From Sphaerochaeta sp. Phil3 (GTDB taxonomy: Bacteria > Spirochaetota > Spirochaetia > Sphaerochaetales > Sphaerochaetaceae): a stretch of DNA of 42,231 nucleotides. The notes under the pieces were generated by a model. The model saw only the letters and a program-made list of their open reading frames with translations. It was not told where the DNA came from and made no database searches. Of this stretch, positions 15,683 to 24,851 are shown piece by piece. A program made the translations under genes and the position numbers. Position 1 is the first letter of the stretch. Each line of letters begins with the position of its first letter. The stretch is from assembly GCA_001940825.1 (NCBI GenBank), contig MSGT01000070.1, positions 1 through 42,231 on the forward strand, given 5' to 3'.

Positions 15683-18600
15683 ATGCAGACGCTCCAATCG
15701 TACATCAAAAAGAGCGAAGGGTACAAGGCGTTCTCTTCCAATAGAAAAGCGGACATCAAGGTCGAAGGGCTGGACGGATTTCCGCTGTTTCAGTGCGTCC
15801 ACATGATGGCAGGCGACATCGACGGCATAACATGGCTTGTATGCCCAACGGATGAGATTGCGCGCCAACTGTATTCCAACTCCAGCCTCGTTCCAGCAAG
15901 CACTACCGTCCCAATATTCCTTCTTCCTGGAAGCGGACGTGTGCTCTACAGTCAGTGGGAGGGGACTGCCAAGGAGTACGAACAGCTAAGATGCCTTGGC
16001 TCCATTGGGGACTGCAGACAGGCCGTTGTGATAACATCCATACGAACAGTGTGTTCGCCCCTACCAGGAAAGGGTGCGGTGGACGTTGGAACCATAAAGC
16101 TCAAGGTCAACGATGCCATTGATACAATGGAACTGGCATCCCGTCTTGCACAGGGCAACTACTACCGCAGCGCCAACACGACGATGACCGGGGAGTTTAC
16201 CGTAAGGGGCGAGGTCTTCGACATATTCCCCTATGGGGCCACTCAGCCGGTAAGAATCTACTTGGACTGGGACAAGATAGAGCGTATATGTGTATATGAC
16301 CCGCTCTCCCAGCAGATCTCAAAGCAACTTGGACACGTGGACGTCCAGATCCTCATGTCTTCAGAAAGCCAAAGAGTCATACCAAACGGGATATCCGAGT
16401 TCATTGGAAAGACCGATTACATTGTGCTCTACGGAGACCGCCGGCTTGAAACAAGCTTCAAGAGCCTGGAACTCGAAGCCAAGACCCTTTACCGCAAGGC
16501 CTACCAGCAGGATCGCGAAGCACTGCGTCCTGATCAGATACTCTTTGATTTCCTGTCGTTCGTAGGAGAGCGCCACGGCTCAATGACCGTGCTGGATCTA
16601 ATGGGACAGGACAAGGATGCGTACAGGTTCGAGTTCGATGGGCCACGCTCCTACTTTGGAAACTTCACCTATTTCAAAGAGGACCTAACAGGACTTGAGG
16701 ACGATGGATGGGACATTGAGATATTCGTATCGTCTGAAATCCAAAAGAAGCGTCTTGAACAGATGTTAAGCGACTTTTCCACCATAAAATACCATATTGG
16801 TGTACCTTCAAGTGGCTTTGCTATCCGTTCTAGGAAGTTTATCGTGATCTGCGAGAACGAGATCTTTGGCCGTCGCAAACAGGTTGTAAAGACGCTGCAG
16901 CATACGCAGAGCAGTGCCATAGACAGCTTCGTGGAACTTCATGAAGGGGACTTCGTCGTCCATGTGAACTACGGCATAGGACGCTTTCTTAAGATAGATA
17001 GAGTCCGCGACCGCGACTACATAAAGATACAGTTTGCAGACAAGGAGAACCTGTACGTTCCAATAGAGCAGGCCAACCTCGTGCAAAGGTACATTGGATC
17101 TGCTGGTGAAGCCCCTCGACTTGACAAGCTTGGCGGCACTGGATGGGAGAACAAGAAGTCCAAGGCCCGTAAGAGCGCAGAGGACCTTGCATCACATCTC
17201 ATACAGCTTTATGCAAGAAGGCGTAACAGCAAAGGCTTCCCCTTTGCAAAGGACAACGACTGGCAGCTCAAGTTCGAGGCTGAATTCGAGTTCGATGAAA
17301 CTGAGGACCAACTTACATGCATCCAGGACATAAAGGACGACATGGAAAGCTCCACCGTCATGGATCGCCTTATATGCGGAGATGTAGGCTATGGAAAGAC
17401 TGAGATAGCCTTCCGTGCCGTATTCAAGGCCGTTATGAGCGGAAAGCAGGTTGCATTCCTTGCCCCCACGACAATCCTTGCAGAGCAGCACTACAGAAAT
17501 TTCAAGGAGAGACTGCATGAGTTTCCTCTCAAAGTAGGTCTCCTTAGCCGCATGGTTCCTGTAAAGGAGCAGAAGAAGACCTTGGCTGCCCTTGCGAGCG
17601 GACAGCTTGATGTGCTCTTTGGAACGCATAAGATCATCCAAAATGACGTGGTGTTCAAGGACCTGGGGCTTCTGGTAGTTGACGAAGAGCAGCGCTTTGG
17701 GGTCAAGGACAAGGAGCGCATAAAGGAGCTCAAAGCCAACATAGACTGTTTGAGCCTTTCAGCAACTCCAATTCCTAGAACTCTTTACATGTCGTTGTTG
17801 AAGATACGTGACATGAGCCTCCTTACGACACCTCCAATATCGCGCAAGCCTATAAAGACCATAATAGAGCAGTATGACCTTGATGAGGTTGAGCGAGCCA
17901 TAAGGTTTGAGGTGGAGCGCCATGGACAGGTGTTCTATCTTCACAACCGTATTGAGAGCCTGGAAGAGGTAGCCTCCATGCTGCGTCAGAGGATGCCTGA
18001 CATCATCATAGACACTGCGAACGGTCAGATGCGCCCTGAGCTGTTGGAAGATACGATGCGCCGCTTCGTCTACGAGGGCATACAGGTTCTTGTTTCAACG
18101 ACCATCATTGAGAACGGAATAGACATTCCAAACGTCAACACCATAATCATCGACAGAGCAGACATGTATGGGGTGTCGCAGCTTTATCAGCTTAAGGGAA
18201 GGGTGGGGCGTTCTGACAAGGAGGCCTTTGCATATCTCCTTTATCCATCGGACTATGCACTGTCTGAAATTGCGGTCAAAAGGCTTCAGACGATATCCGA
18301 GTTCACAGACCTTGGTTCTGGCTTCAAGGTCGCAATGAAGGATATGGAGCTAAGAGGCGCAGGAAACCTCCTTGGTCGAGAGCAGAGCGGTTTCATGTCC
18401 GCAGTAGGCCTTGATATGTACATACGCCTTTTGGACGAGGCCATTGCAAAGATGCAAAACAGTGATGCAAAGCCTGAGACGGAGGTGTTCCTTGAACTTG
18501 ACTACAGCGGATACATCCCTGACAGCTACATATCCGACCCAACCGTCAAGCTTGAGATATACAAGAAGATTGCGGGAATCAGGACATCCAACCAGCTTGA

Positions 18601-18922
18601 ACGCCTTTCTGCAGAGCTCAAGGATCGTTTTGGAAGCATTCCGGATGAGGTTTCCAACCTGTTGTATATATGCGAACTTAAGATCGTATGCCGTGCATTG
18701 GACATATACCACATGAAGGAACGACAGGGAGCCGTCGTCATTGAGTTCTCGCGCATAGCGTCCATTTCAATAGACCGCCTCATCGAGATGATCCGCACCT
18801 CTCGCGGAGCTGTCACGATAGATCCAAAGCGTCCTTATATAATGAATATGAAAACCAATGCCATCTCGTTGCGTGACAAGGCATTGTTCATACTTGAAAA
18901 ACTACAGCGGCTCATGCCATAA
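15683..18922 (+). CDS. mfd: Transcription-repair coupling factor Mfd
   Basis: A 1079-residue ATPase that pushes stalled RNA polymerase off damaged DNA and recruits UvrA. Domains in order: a UvrB-like N-terminal module (GEFTVRGEVFDIFPYG), an RNA-polymerase-interacting CarD-like domain at about 416-475 (GDFVVHVNYGIGRF), the RecG-like helicase core with Walker A GDVGYGKTE (about 570), DEEQ (about 668), LSATPIPRTL and QLKGRVGRSDKEAFAYLL, then the C-terminal TRCF domain from about 935. The length matches the family. The frame also offers TTG 15674 and GTG 15680; no strong ribosome site favours any of them, and ATG 15683 is a default. trmB follows after 42 bases and is probably co-transcribed. Confidence 0.96.
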   Translation: MQTLQSYIKKSEGYKAFSSNRKADIKVEGLDGFPLFQCVHMMAGDIDGITWLVCPTDEIARQLYSNSSLVPASTTVPIFLLPGSGRVLYSQWEGTAKEYEQLRCLGSIGDCRQAVVITSIRTVCSPLPGKGAVDVGTIKLKVNDAIDTMELASRLAQGNYYRSANTTMTGEFTVRGEVFDIFPYGATQPVRIYLDWDKIERICVYDPLSQQISKQLGHVDVQILMSSESQRVIPNGISEFIGKTDYIVLYGDRRLETSFKSLELEAKTLYRKAYQQDREALRPDQILFDFLSFVGERHGSMTVLDLMGQDKDAYRFEFDGPRSYFGNFTYFKEDLTGLEDDGWDIEIFVSSEIQKKRLEQMLSDFSTIKYHIGVPSSGFAIRSRKFIVICENEIFGRRKQVVKTLQHTQSSAIDSFVELHEGDFVVHVNYGIGRFLKIDRVRDRDYIKIQFADKENLYVPIEQANLVQRYIGSAGEAPRLDKLGGTGWENKKSKARKSAEDLASHLIQLYARRRNSKGFPFAKDNDWQLKFEAEFEFDETEDQLTCIQDIKDDMESSTVMDRLICGDVGYGKTEIAFRAVFKAVMSGKQVAFLAPTTILAEQHYRNFKERLHEFPLKVGLLSRMVPVKEQKKTLAALASGQLDVLFGTHKIIQNDVVFKDLGLLVVDEEQRFGVKDKERIKELKANIDCLSLSATPIPRTLYMSLLKIRDMSLLTTPPISRKPIKTIIEQYDLDEVERAIRFEVERHGQVFYLHNRIESLEEVASMLRQRMPDIIIDTANGQMRPELLEDTMRRFVYEGIQVLVSTTIIENGIDIPNVNTIIIDRADMYGVSQLYQLKGRVGRSDKEAFAYLLYPSDYALSEIAVKRLQTISEFTDLGSGFKVAMKDMELRGAGNLLGREQSGFMSAVGLDMYIRLLDEAIAKMQNSDAKPETEVFLELDYSGYIPDSYISDPTVKLEIYKKIAGIRTSNQLERLSAELKDRFGSIPDEVSNLLYICELKIVCRALDIYHMKERQGAVVIEFSRIASISIDRLIEMIRTSRGAVTIDPKRPYIMNMKTNAISLRDKALFILEKLQRLMP

Positions 18923-18964
18923 GGCCCACTGCCTTGTGGTCCATGCCCTGAATTGGAGAATACT

Positions 18965-19771
18965 ATGGAAGACACCAACAAGACCGATGTCCTTGAGCTT
19001 CGCGATGCAGTTGACTCTGTCGACGCTCCCAACACTGTAGGTGCGTTGGAAGCCGTTTTCGCAAAGATTCCAGAGCTTCGTACAGTGGAGCGCCGCAATG
19101 AGAACTCTTGGCGAGAGGTAAAGAGCTATGTCCTTAGAGGACAACGTCTCAAGCCTTCCCAAATAGAGGCATTGGACAAGCACTTCTATGACTATGCATT
19201 GGTCCATTCCATGGAGAAGCTTGATTTCAAGAAGGTCTTTGGAAACGACAATCCCGTCGTCATAGAGATTGGCTTTGGAATGGGGGAGAGCACTGCACGT
19301 ATAGCCCGTGAGAATCCAAACATCAACTACCTTGGCATAGAGGTGTTCCTGTATGGTTTCTCCAAGCTGTTGTCAGTGATTGCAAACGAAGGTCTCTCAA
19401 ATGTGCGAATCATGCGTTTCGATGCTGTTCAGGTGCTTGAGGACATGATCGAAGACGAAAGCGTCTCAGGCTTCCATATCTTCTTCCCAGACCCATGGCC
19501 AAAGAAGAGACACCACAAGAAACGCCTCGTCCAACTTCCTTTTACTACTTTGCTGGCTAGCAAGCTCAAAAAAGGCGGCTACATATACTGCGTCACCGAC
19601 TGGGAGGACTACGCCAAGCAGATGCTCTTTGTCCTAGAGTCCACACCAGGTATGTCAAACCCCTACGATGGCTATGCCCCCGCTCGTCCATGGCGACCTG
19701 AGACAAGCTTTGAGCGCAAGGGCCTTGACAAGTCCTACACCATCAACGAAGTGTGGTTTGAGAAGCTATAG
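18965..19771 (+). CDS. trmB: tRNA (guanine-N7)-methyltransferase
   Basis: A 268-residue SAM-dependent enzyme making 7-methylguanosine at position 46 of tRNA variable loops. The SAM motif is VVIEIGFGMGEST near residue 99, and the family hallmark FFPDPWPKKRHHKKRLV follows, then CVTDWEDYA and a C-terminal motif with FERKG. The first roughly 60 residues are an acidic, poorly conserved extension not needed for the fold. TTGGAGAA lies 8 bases before ATG 18965. The in-frame TTG at 18953 is part of that ribosome site. It is probably co-transcribed with mfd. Confidence 0.95.
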   Translation: MEDTNKTDVLELRDAVDSVDAPNTVGALEAVFAKIPELRTVERRNENSWREVKSYVLRGQRLKPSQIEALDKHFYDYALVHSMEKLDFKKVFGNDNPVVIEIGFGMGESTARIARENPNINYLGIEVFLYGFSKLLSVIANEGLSNVRIMRFDAVQVLEDMIEDESVSGFHIFFPDPWPKKRHHKKRLVQLPFTTLLASKLKKGGYIYCVTDWEDYAKQMLFVLESTPGMSNPYDGYAPARPWRPETSFERKGLDKSYTINEVWFEKL

Positions 19772-19774
19772 TTT

Positions 19775-19843
19775 TGCCAAATCGCCAAATGAAAACTTGC
19801 CAAATCGCCAAATGAAAACTTGCCAAATCGCCAAATGGCTTCT
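19775..19843 (+). repeat. Three exact-length 23-bp tandem repeats
   Basis: Units at 19775-19797, 19798-19820 and 19821-19843. The first two are identical and the third keeps the first 17 bases. Each unit contains two GCCAAAT octamer-like copies (GCCAAATC, GCCAAATG). The third unit supplies most of the -35 box (TTGCCA) and reaches the first base of the -10 box of the following gene. Confidence 0.95.
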
Positions 19844-19848
19844 ATAAT
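19820..19848 (+). promoter_or_regulatory. Promoter of the AAA_14 ATPase gene, predicted to give a leaderless mRNA
   Basis: TTGCCA (19820-19825), a 17-base spacer, and a perfect TATAAT (19843-19848). The expected start point, 7 bases after the -10 box, is 19855, which is the A of the ATG. No ribosome-binding site exists upstream. Confidence 0.75.
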
Positions 19849-19854
19849 CAACGT

Positions 19855-21129
19855 ATGAGTTCATACAAACCAAGGATTGCAGATGCATTGCTAGCCAGGA
19901 AATTGAGAGGTAAAGGTGCTGTTATAGTAGAAGGGCCAAAGTGGTGTGGAAAGACCACTACTGCAGAACAGCTTGCGAAAAGCGTCCTTTATATGTCCAA
20001 ACCTGAGGATTTGAAAGAGAATCTCTTAATGGCAGACATAGATCCATACAGTTTGCTTGAAGGTGAAACTCCTCGTCTGATAGATGAATGGCAGATAGCT
20101 CCAGGGCTTTGGGATGCAGTCAGATTTGAGGTTGACCATAGGGGAGGAGTTGGGCATTTTATACTTACAGGGTCAGCTGTACCACCAAGGACAGCTGAGA
20201 TGGTTCATTCTGGAACCGGTCGTTTTTCAAGGATGAAGATGAGACCGATGTCGTTGTATGAATCAATGGAGTCTTCTGGAAAAATCAGCCTTGGTGACTT
20301 GTTCTCTCAACCAAAAAAGGTTTTTGCAAACAACGATTTGGGAATAGCAGAATTGGCTTTTCTCATTTGTAGGGGCGGATGGCCAAGTTCCATCGATATG
20401 GAGCAAGATGTTGCACTGGATCAAGCTTTCGATTATTTCGATGCAGTTGTCAATGTTGATATCTCAAGAGTCGATGATGTAAGACGAGATTCTGAAAGAG
20501 CCAAACGTCTTATGAAGTCGTACTCAAGGCATCAAGGAACGCAGACGACATATACTGTGATAAGAGATGACATTGCCGCAAATGACTCCGATTTCCTAAC
20601 TGAAGATACTGTATATTCATACACGAATGCCCTGCGGAAAATCTTCGTAATAGAGGATATGCCTGCCTGGAATCCAAACCTTAGATCCAAGACTGCAATA
20701 AGAACTTCCGATACGAGGTATTTCGTGGATCCATCGATAGCGGCTGCAAGCCTTGGACTTGGCCCCAAGGATTTGCTAGGGGATTTGAATACCATGGGTT
20801 TGTTGTTTGAAACTCTTTGTGTCCGTGATTTGAGGGTGTATGCCGACAGTTTGTTTGGCAACGTCTATCATTACAGAGACAAATCAGGACTTGAATGCGA
20901 TGCCGTTGTTCATCTGCGCGATGGTTCGTATGGATTGATTGAAATCAAACTTGGAGGAGATAGGCTCATAGAGGAAGGTTCTAGGAATCTGAAGGCTTTG
21001 TCGGAAAAGATAGACACAACCAAAATGAAGGAACCTTCGTTCCTAATGGTTCTTACGGGAACTGGAAAATACGCCTACAGAAGGGAGGACGGTATCTACG
21101 TTGTTCCCATAGGGTGTTTGAAGAATTGA
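19855..21129 (+). CDS. AAA_14/DUF4143 ATPase
   Basis: A 424-residue protein of the bacterial and archaeal AAA_14-DUF4143 family, whose role is poorly known. The P-loop GPKWCGKTT is at 27-35, the acidic Walker B-like PRLIDEWQ at about 73-80, and the sensor segment HFILTGSAVP and arginine-rich GRFSRMKMRPMSL follow. The C-terminal half is DUF4143, ending in a PD-(D/E)xK-like core: Glu/Asp in GLECDAVV and EIK near residue 362. The ATPase and nuclease-like residues both look intact. It has its own promoter overlapping a triple repeat and no ribosome-binding site. Members are often solitary and spread by transfer. An autoregulatory or defence-like role is speculation. Confidence 0.88.
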   Translation: MSSYKPRIADALLARKLRGKGAVIVEGPKWCGKTTTAEQLAKSVLYMSKPEDLKENLLMADIDPYSLLEGETPRLIDEWQIAPGLWDAVRFEVDHRGGVGHFILTGSAVPPRTAEMVHSGTGRFSRMKMRPMSLYESMESSGKISLGDLFSQPKKVFANNDLGIAELAFLICRGGWPSSIDMEQDVALDQAFDYFDAVVNVDISRVDDVRRDSERAKRLMKSYSRHQGTQTTYTVIRDDIAANDSDFLTEDTVYSYTNALRKIFVIEDMPAWNPNLRSKTAIRTSDTRYFVDPSIAAASLGLGPKDLLGDLNTMGLLFETLCVRDLRVYADSLFGNVYHYRDKSGLECDAVVHLRDGSYGLIEIKLGGDRLIEEGSRNLKALSEKIDTTKMKEPSFLMVLTGTGKYAYRREDGIYVVPIGCLKN

Positions 21130-21135
21130 TTTGAA

Positions 21136-21161
21136 CAAGGAGGAACTTTCAAGGCTCCTTG
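21136..21161. terminator. Hairpin between convergent ATPase and AraC-type genes
   Basis: CAAGGAG (21136-21142) pairs with CTCCTTG (21155-21161) around a 12-base loop. There is no T run on either strand. The position between two convergent stop codons suggests a weak shared terminator. Confidence 0.35.
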
Positions 21162-21178
21162 ATACATGAAATGGCTTT

Positions 21179-21961
21179 TCAATTCTTGGACGGAGCGGTT
21201 CCGAATACCTTCCTATAGGATCTATAGAACGTCGAATAGTATTCGAATCCCGAGTTCAAGGCGGCCTCTTCCGCAGAAACTCCGTTCAGCATCAGGTTTT
21301 TGGCCGAGATGCATTTTTGGATTCTCACATAACTCATGACTGGTGTCTGTATATGCTTGATGAATACCTTGTTTATCGTCGAAGGGGACATCCTTATGCC
21401 ATTTGAAATGTCATCTATGGTGCGTATCGAATGAAGGTTCGAGTCTATGTACTCTATTATCCTCGCAACGGATGTGTTAATTATGTCTTCTTTTCTGCTG
21501 AGGTTCTCAGAGGCCGTCAATAGGCACAGTATTATGGTGAGTTGGGAGAAGAACACAGTTTCCTTGATCTGTTCGTCCAATGACTCGGCATATTTGTCCA
21601 AATTAAGGATCTCCCTCTCCAACAAAGAGTTGCGTATGTCGAATACGTTTGAACTACTTGCCAATCGTGTGTTTAGTTCCGGTGTTATGTCTTCAGGGGA
21701 GAACCTAATGACTATTCGTTCGTAAGGGGAAACCTCCTTGATGATTATGTTGTGATACTCTCCCGGCCTGATTAGAATGAGGTTGTGGGAATGAAGATGA
21801 TAGACCTGCTGCCTCAACGTGAAATCGGCTTTGCCCTTCATGAAAAAAAGCAGTTCATAGCTTGAGTGATAGTGCTCCTTGAAGTTCTCCCTTGAATCAT
21901 CAGGTGTTTCATCAATGGAATGCTTGAAAAGATAGAGTCCTTTGCGTAGTTCAAAACCCAT
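21179..21961 (-). CDS. AraC-family transcriptional regulator
   Basis: A 260-residue regulator. The N-terminal part is a cupin-like sensor (HYHSSYELLFFMKGKADF, then LILIRPGEYH). The C-terminal 100 residues hold two helix-turn-helix units: IDDISNGIRMSPSTINKVF and AEEAALNSGFEYYSTFYRS, the latter the AraC signature. ATG 21961 is chosen because GGAAGGAC precedes it; an ATG 7 codons upstream has no ribosome site. It is divergent from the sugar-type ABC/GH3 operon, with a repeated motif in the shared 120-base region, so it is very probably that operon's regulator, sensing the imported compound or a breakdown product. Confidence 0.93.
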   Translation of the reverse strand: MGFELRKGLYLFKHSIDETPDDSRENFKEHYHSSYELLFFMKGKADFTLRQQVYHLHSHNLILIRPGEYHNIIIKEVSPYERIVIRFSPEDITPELNTRLASSSNVFDIRNSLLEREILNLDKYAESLDEQIKETVFFSQLTIILCLLTASENLSRKEDIINTSVARIIEYIDSNLHSIRTIDDISNGIRMSPSTINKVFIKHIQTPVMSYVRIQKCISAKNLMLNGVSAEEAALNSGFEYYSTFYRSYRKVFGTAPSKN

Positions 21962-21997
21962 ATTTAAGTCCTTCCTCTCCATTATTGGACTAGCATG

Positions 21998-22033
21998 GCA
22001 AAATTTGCAATGTTTTTTTACGTGATATGCAAT
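21998..22033. promoter_or_regulatory. Candidate AraC-type operator in the divergent region
   Basis: A palindrome GCAAAATTTGC (21998-22008) overlaps the first of two direct TGCAAT copies (22006-22011 and 22028-22033) 22 bases apart. A spacing of about two helical turns is usual for AraC-family half-sites. It lies between the regulator gene and the operon it would control. Confidence 0.45.
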
Positions 22034-22081
22034 TTACGGCTGAAAAAAGTCGGGTTAGACTCAAAAAAAAGGAGTGTTCCA

Positions 22082-23605
22082 ATGACATCTAACGGTATGG
22101 AATGCAGTGCCGCCAACGATGTTCTTCTTGAAGTTAAGAACATATACAAGAACTTTGGTGTTACCATTGCACTCAAGGACGTCTCTTTCAGTCTTGAAAG
22201 GGGAAAGGTCTATGGACTGATAGGGGAGAATGGCAGCGGAAAGTCCACTGTGTCTTCAATCATAGCTGGTATGCAGCCTGCTTCTCAGGGGCATATGGTC
22301 TATAAGAATGAGGAATGGAACCCCTCCACAATGCTTGTAGCCCAGGAAAAGGGAATAGGCATGATTGTTCAGGAATCCGGCACCATACCCAACATATCCG
22401 TTGCAGAGAACATATTTCTAGGACACGAAAGGCTTTTTTCAAAAGGTCTTTTCGTTGACAGAAAGGCAATGACCCAAAAGGCGCAGGAACTGTTGGATTC
22501 CTTTGGAATATCGATGTTCAAGGCTTCCGATAGGACAAGTCATCTTGACATGCAGATGCGCAAGATAATCGAGATAGTCAAATGTCTCTACTGGAATCCT
22601 GATTTGCTGATAGTTGACGAGACCTCGACTGCCTTATCATTGGAGGGTAGAGAGTTCCTTTATTCGGTGTTGGATAGACTTCGCAAGGAGAACAAATGCG
22701 TCCTATTTATCTCCCATGACCTGAATGAAATGATGGAGCACTGCGACAACCTCACAGTGCTTCGCGATGGCGTGATAATAGGAACTCTGGAAAAGAAGGA
22801 ATATGAACCCAACGTCATTAGAAAGATGATGGTCGGCAGAGAAATCAAAGGTGATTACTACAGAAGCGATATGGATGCTTGTTCTGATGAGGTCGTACTC
22901 AAGGCGGACTGTATAACCACCCTTGAAAAGCTGCTTTGTTTCAGCCTTGAGCTGCACAAAGGAGAGATTCTTGGGATAGGGGGATTGTCTGACTGTGGGA
23001 TGCATGATGTGGGAAGAGCCCTTTTTGGAATCGAGAAAGTCCTGGATGGAGAAGTCAAAGTCCGAGGTTGTACGATTTCAAGTCCCCAGGATGCAATTGC
23101 CAATAGAATGGCATACGTATCCAAGAACAGGGATACGGAATCACTTGGTCTATCAGCAACGATATTCGAAAACATCGCATCTACGGGATACAGAGTCAAC
23201 CGATGGTTTGCTAACATCGTATCGGGTAGGAAGGAGAACGCCTATGTCGATAATCAAATCCACGAGCTTTCAATCAAGTGTGCGGGGAAGCATTATGCTG
23301 TGAACACCCTCTCAGGGGGGAACAAGCAAAAAGTGGTTTTTGGTAAATGGGTCGCATCCAATGCCGATATCCTTGTTTTGGACTGTCCAACGAGAGGTAT
23401 AGACGTTGGGGTCAAGGCTTCCATGTACAAGTTGTTCTATGAAATGAAGAAATCCGACAAGGCCATAATACTAATCTCCGAAGAACTACCTGAACTCATT
23501 GGTCTTTGCGATAGAGTTATTATCATGAAGGACGGTAGGATATCCCATGAGGCCTTCAGAACGGAAGGCCTCACGGAACATGGGCTTATAGACTATATGA
23601 TTTAG
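22082..23605 (+). CDS. Sugar-type ABC transporter ATPase (RbsA/MglA-like, tandem domains)
   Basis: A 507-residue cytoplasmic ATPase energising the two permeases of this operon. Domain 1 has Walker A GENGSGKST, Q-loop QESGTIPNISVAENIF and Walker B LLIVDETSTALS. Domain 2 has a degenerate P-loop region (GLSDCGMHDVGRAL, no GKS/T), a good signature LSGGNKQKVVFGKW and LVLDCPTRGIDVG, where Cys replaces the usual catalytic Glu. Degeneration of domain 2 is usual in this family, and the Cys may be a subgroup trait. ATG 22082 follows AAAGGAG by 7 bases; the frame is open 29 codons further upstream into the operator region without a ribosome site. Confidence 0.93.
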   Translation: MTSNGMECSAANDVLLEVKNIYKNFGVTIALKDVSFSLERGKVYGLIGENGSGKSTVSSIIAGMQPASQGHMVYKNEEWNPSTMLVAQEKGIGMIVQESGTIPNISVAENIFLGHERLFSKGLFVDRKAMTQKAQELLDSFGISMFKASDRTSHLDMQMRKIIEIVKCLYWNPDLLIVDETSTALSLEGREFLYSVLDRLRKENKCVLFISHDLNEMMEHCDNLTVLRDGVIIGTLEKKEYEPNVIRKMMVGREIKGDYYRSDMDACSDEVVLKADCITTLEKLLCFSLELHKGEILGIGGLSDCGMHDVGRALFGIEKVLDGEVKVRGCTISSPQDAIANRMAYVSKNRDTESLGLSATIFENIASTGYRVNRWFANIVSGRKENAYVDNQIHELSIKCAGKHYAVNTLSGGNKQKVVFGKWVASNADILVLDCPTRGIDVGVKASMYKLFYEMKKSDKAIILISEELPELIGLCDRVIIMKDGRISHEAFRTEGLTEHGLIDYMI

Positions 23606-23615
23606 GGGGTTTGGG

Positions 23616-24602
23616 ATGAAGTGTTCAGAATGGTGTTCAAAGGCGAGTGCCTCGTTCCGTCGATTCACAGAAGATAGACTCTTCTCGAGATTGCTCCCAG
23701 TGGTGTTCCTCCTTGTGCTTGTATGTGTTTTTTCAATCGCTACAGGGGGACGGTTCACATCGGCCCAAAGCATGAAGGTCATAGTCCAGCAGGCATTGAT
23801 AGTCGCAACCGTCTCCACGGGAGCATGCTTCATATTCGCAACGAACAACGTCAATCTTGCAATGGGAGCCACTACCGTTCTTACAGCCGTCCTCTCAGGT
23901 ATGGCGTACAATGCAACGAACAGCGTGGTGGTCATGGTGGTCGTCGCCCTGTTGCTTGGTTCCGTGATAATGACCGTATCGGCACTTCTCAGTACGTTGC
24001 TGAGGGTCAGAGTCATGTTCGTCACCATCGTAATGATGTCTTTGCTTTCAGCCGTGCAGGAATCTATTCTAGGAGGTTCTACAATCTCCCTTCCCTACGA
24101 GATGATAACGATGCTGACGGACATGAACTTCTCATATATCGCTTTTGGATCATTCTTCATTGGGTGTGTGATCCTATTCCATTTCACCGATGTTGGACGG
24201 TCATTGAGATTCATAGGTACGAACAGCACATGTGCGGAACAGACGGGAATAAGCAGGAACAAATACATGCTCATCGCCTTCATAACAGCAGGTGTCGGCT
24301 GCGGAATCGCCGCTCTTCTTGCAATCGTCAGGGCAGCCAGCATAGGAAGCAAGACCCTCTCTTCTTTGAACATGGACTGTATGTTGGCACTCGTTCTAGG
24401 AGGAATGTCGATTTTTGGAGGCAGCAAATCGTTTGCCTTTGCTGGAGTCGTGGGAGCTGTGACAGTCTGCGTCCTCAACCAAGGGCTTCTTATGGTTGGG
24501 GTATCATCGAGCATTATTCAGGGAATAAGAGGGATTCTGTTCCTGATTCTCGTATGCACTGCCCAGACAAGGCCAAAGGGGCTTCCCGCCCCAGAGGGTT
24601 GA
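23616..24602 (+). CDS. Sugar-type ABC transporter permease 1 (RbsC-like)
   Basis: A 328-residue inner-membrane permease of the BPD_transp_2 class with about nine or ten hydrophobic segments. Family features are the early GACFIFATNNVNLAMGA segment (equivalent of the GGIDLS region of RbsC), the cytoplasmic RFIGTNSTCAEQTGISRNKY coupling region, and LALVLGGMSIFGGSKS. It starts 10 bases after the ATPase stop with a G-rich ribosome site. It should pair with the second permease (26166-27182) as a heterodimer. Confidence 0.93.
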   Translation: MKCSEWCSKASASFRRFTEDRLFSRLLPVVFLLVLVCVFSIATGGRFTSAQSMKVIVQQALIVATVSTGACFIFATNNVNLAMGATTVLTAVLSGMAYNATNSVVVMVVVALLLGSVIMTVSALLSTLLRVRVMFVTIVMMSLLSAVQESILGGSTISLPYEMITMLTDMNFSYIAFGSFFIGCVILFHFTDVGRSLRFIGTNSTCAEQTGISRNKYMLIAFITAGVGCGIAALLAIVRAASIGSKTLSSLNMDCMLALVLGGMSIFGGSKSFAFAGVVGAVTVCVLNQGLLMVGVSSSIIQGIRGILFLILVCTAQTRPKGLPAPEG

Positions 24603-24851
24603 TTATGGTATTTGCAGAACTGATGTGGTTCTGTAAAGGGGTTTATTAGATTTTTGCAAAACGAGCTTTGTGGAGATTGGTTTTGGATCTATGGGATGAA
24701 AAGCATTTTCTGAAAACCGAAATGATACTTTGTGTATCACGAGGTTGTAAGAAATGCTCTTCTAGCCGGAAAAGCAAGACCAAAAACCATGAAGGTTGTT
24801 TTGAAAAAACCGCTTATCTCTGAAATTCAAAAGGAAAAAAGGAGTAGTTCT
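24603..24851 (+). other. Intercistronic region before the binding-protein gene
   Basis: A 249-base gap inside the operon. It contains two small hairpins, CAGAAC/GTTCTG (just after the permease stop) and TGATAC/GTATCA (24723-24739), neither followed by a T run. The reading frame of the next gene is open from 24732, but there is no ribosome site there. It may hold an internal promoter or an mRNA-processing site; I cannot identify either. Confidence 0.4.

Noticed and set aside
19775-19843. Possible small CRISPR array
   Set aside because: The 23-bp units are directly adjacent with no unique spacers, and no cas genes are nearby.
23486-24028. 180-codon minus-strand frame inside the first permease gene
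   Set aside because: Antisense to a gene with clear membrane-permease pattern and normal operon spacing.
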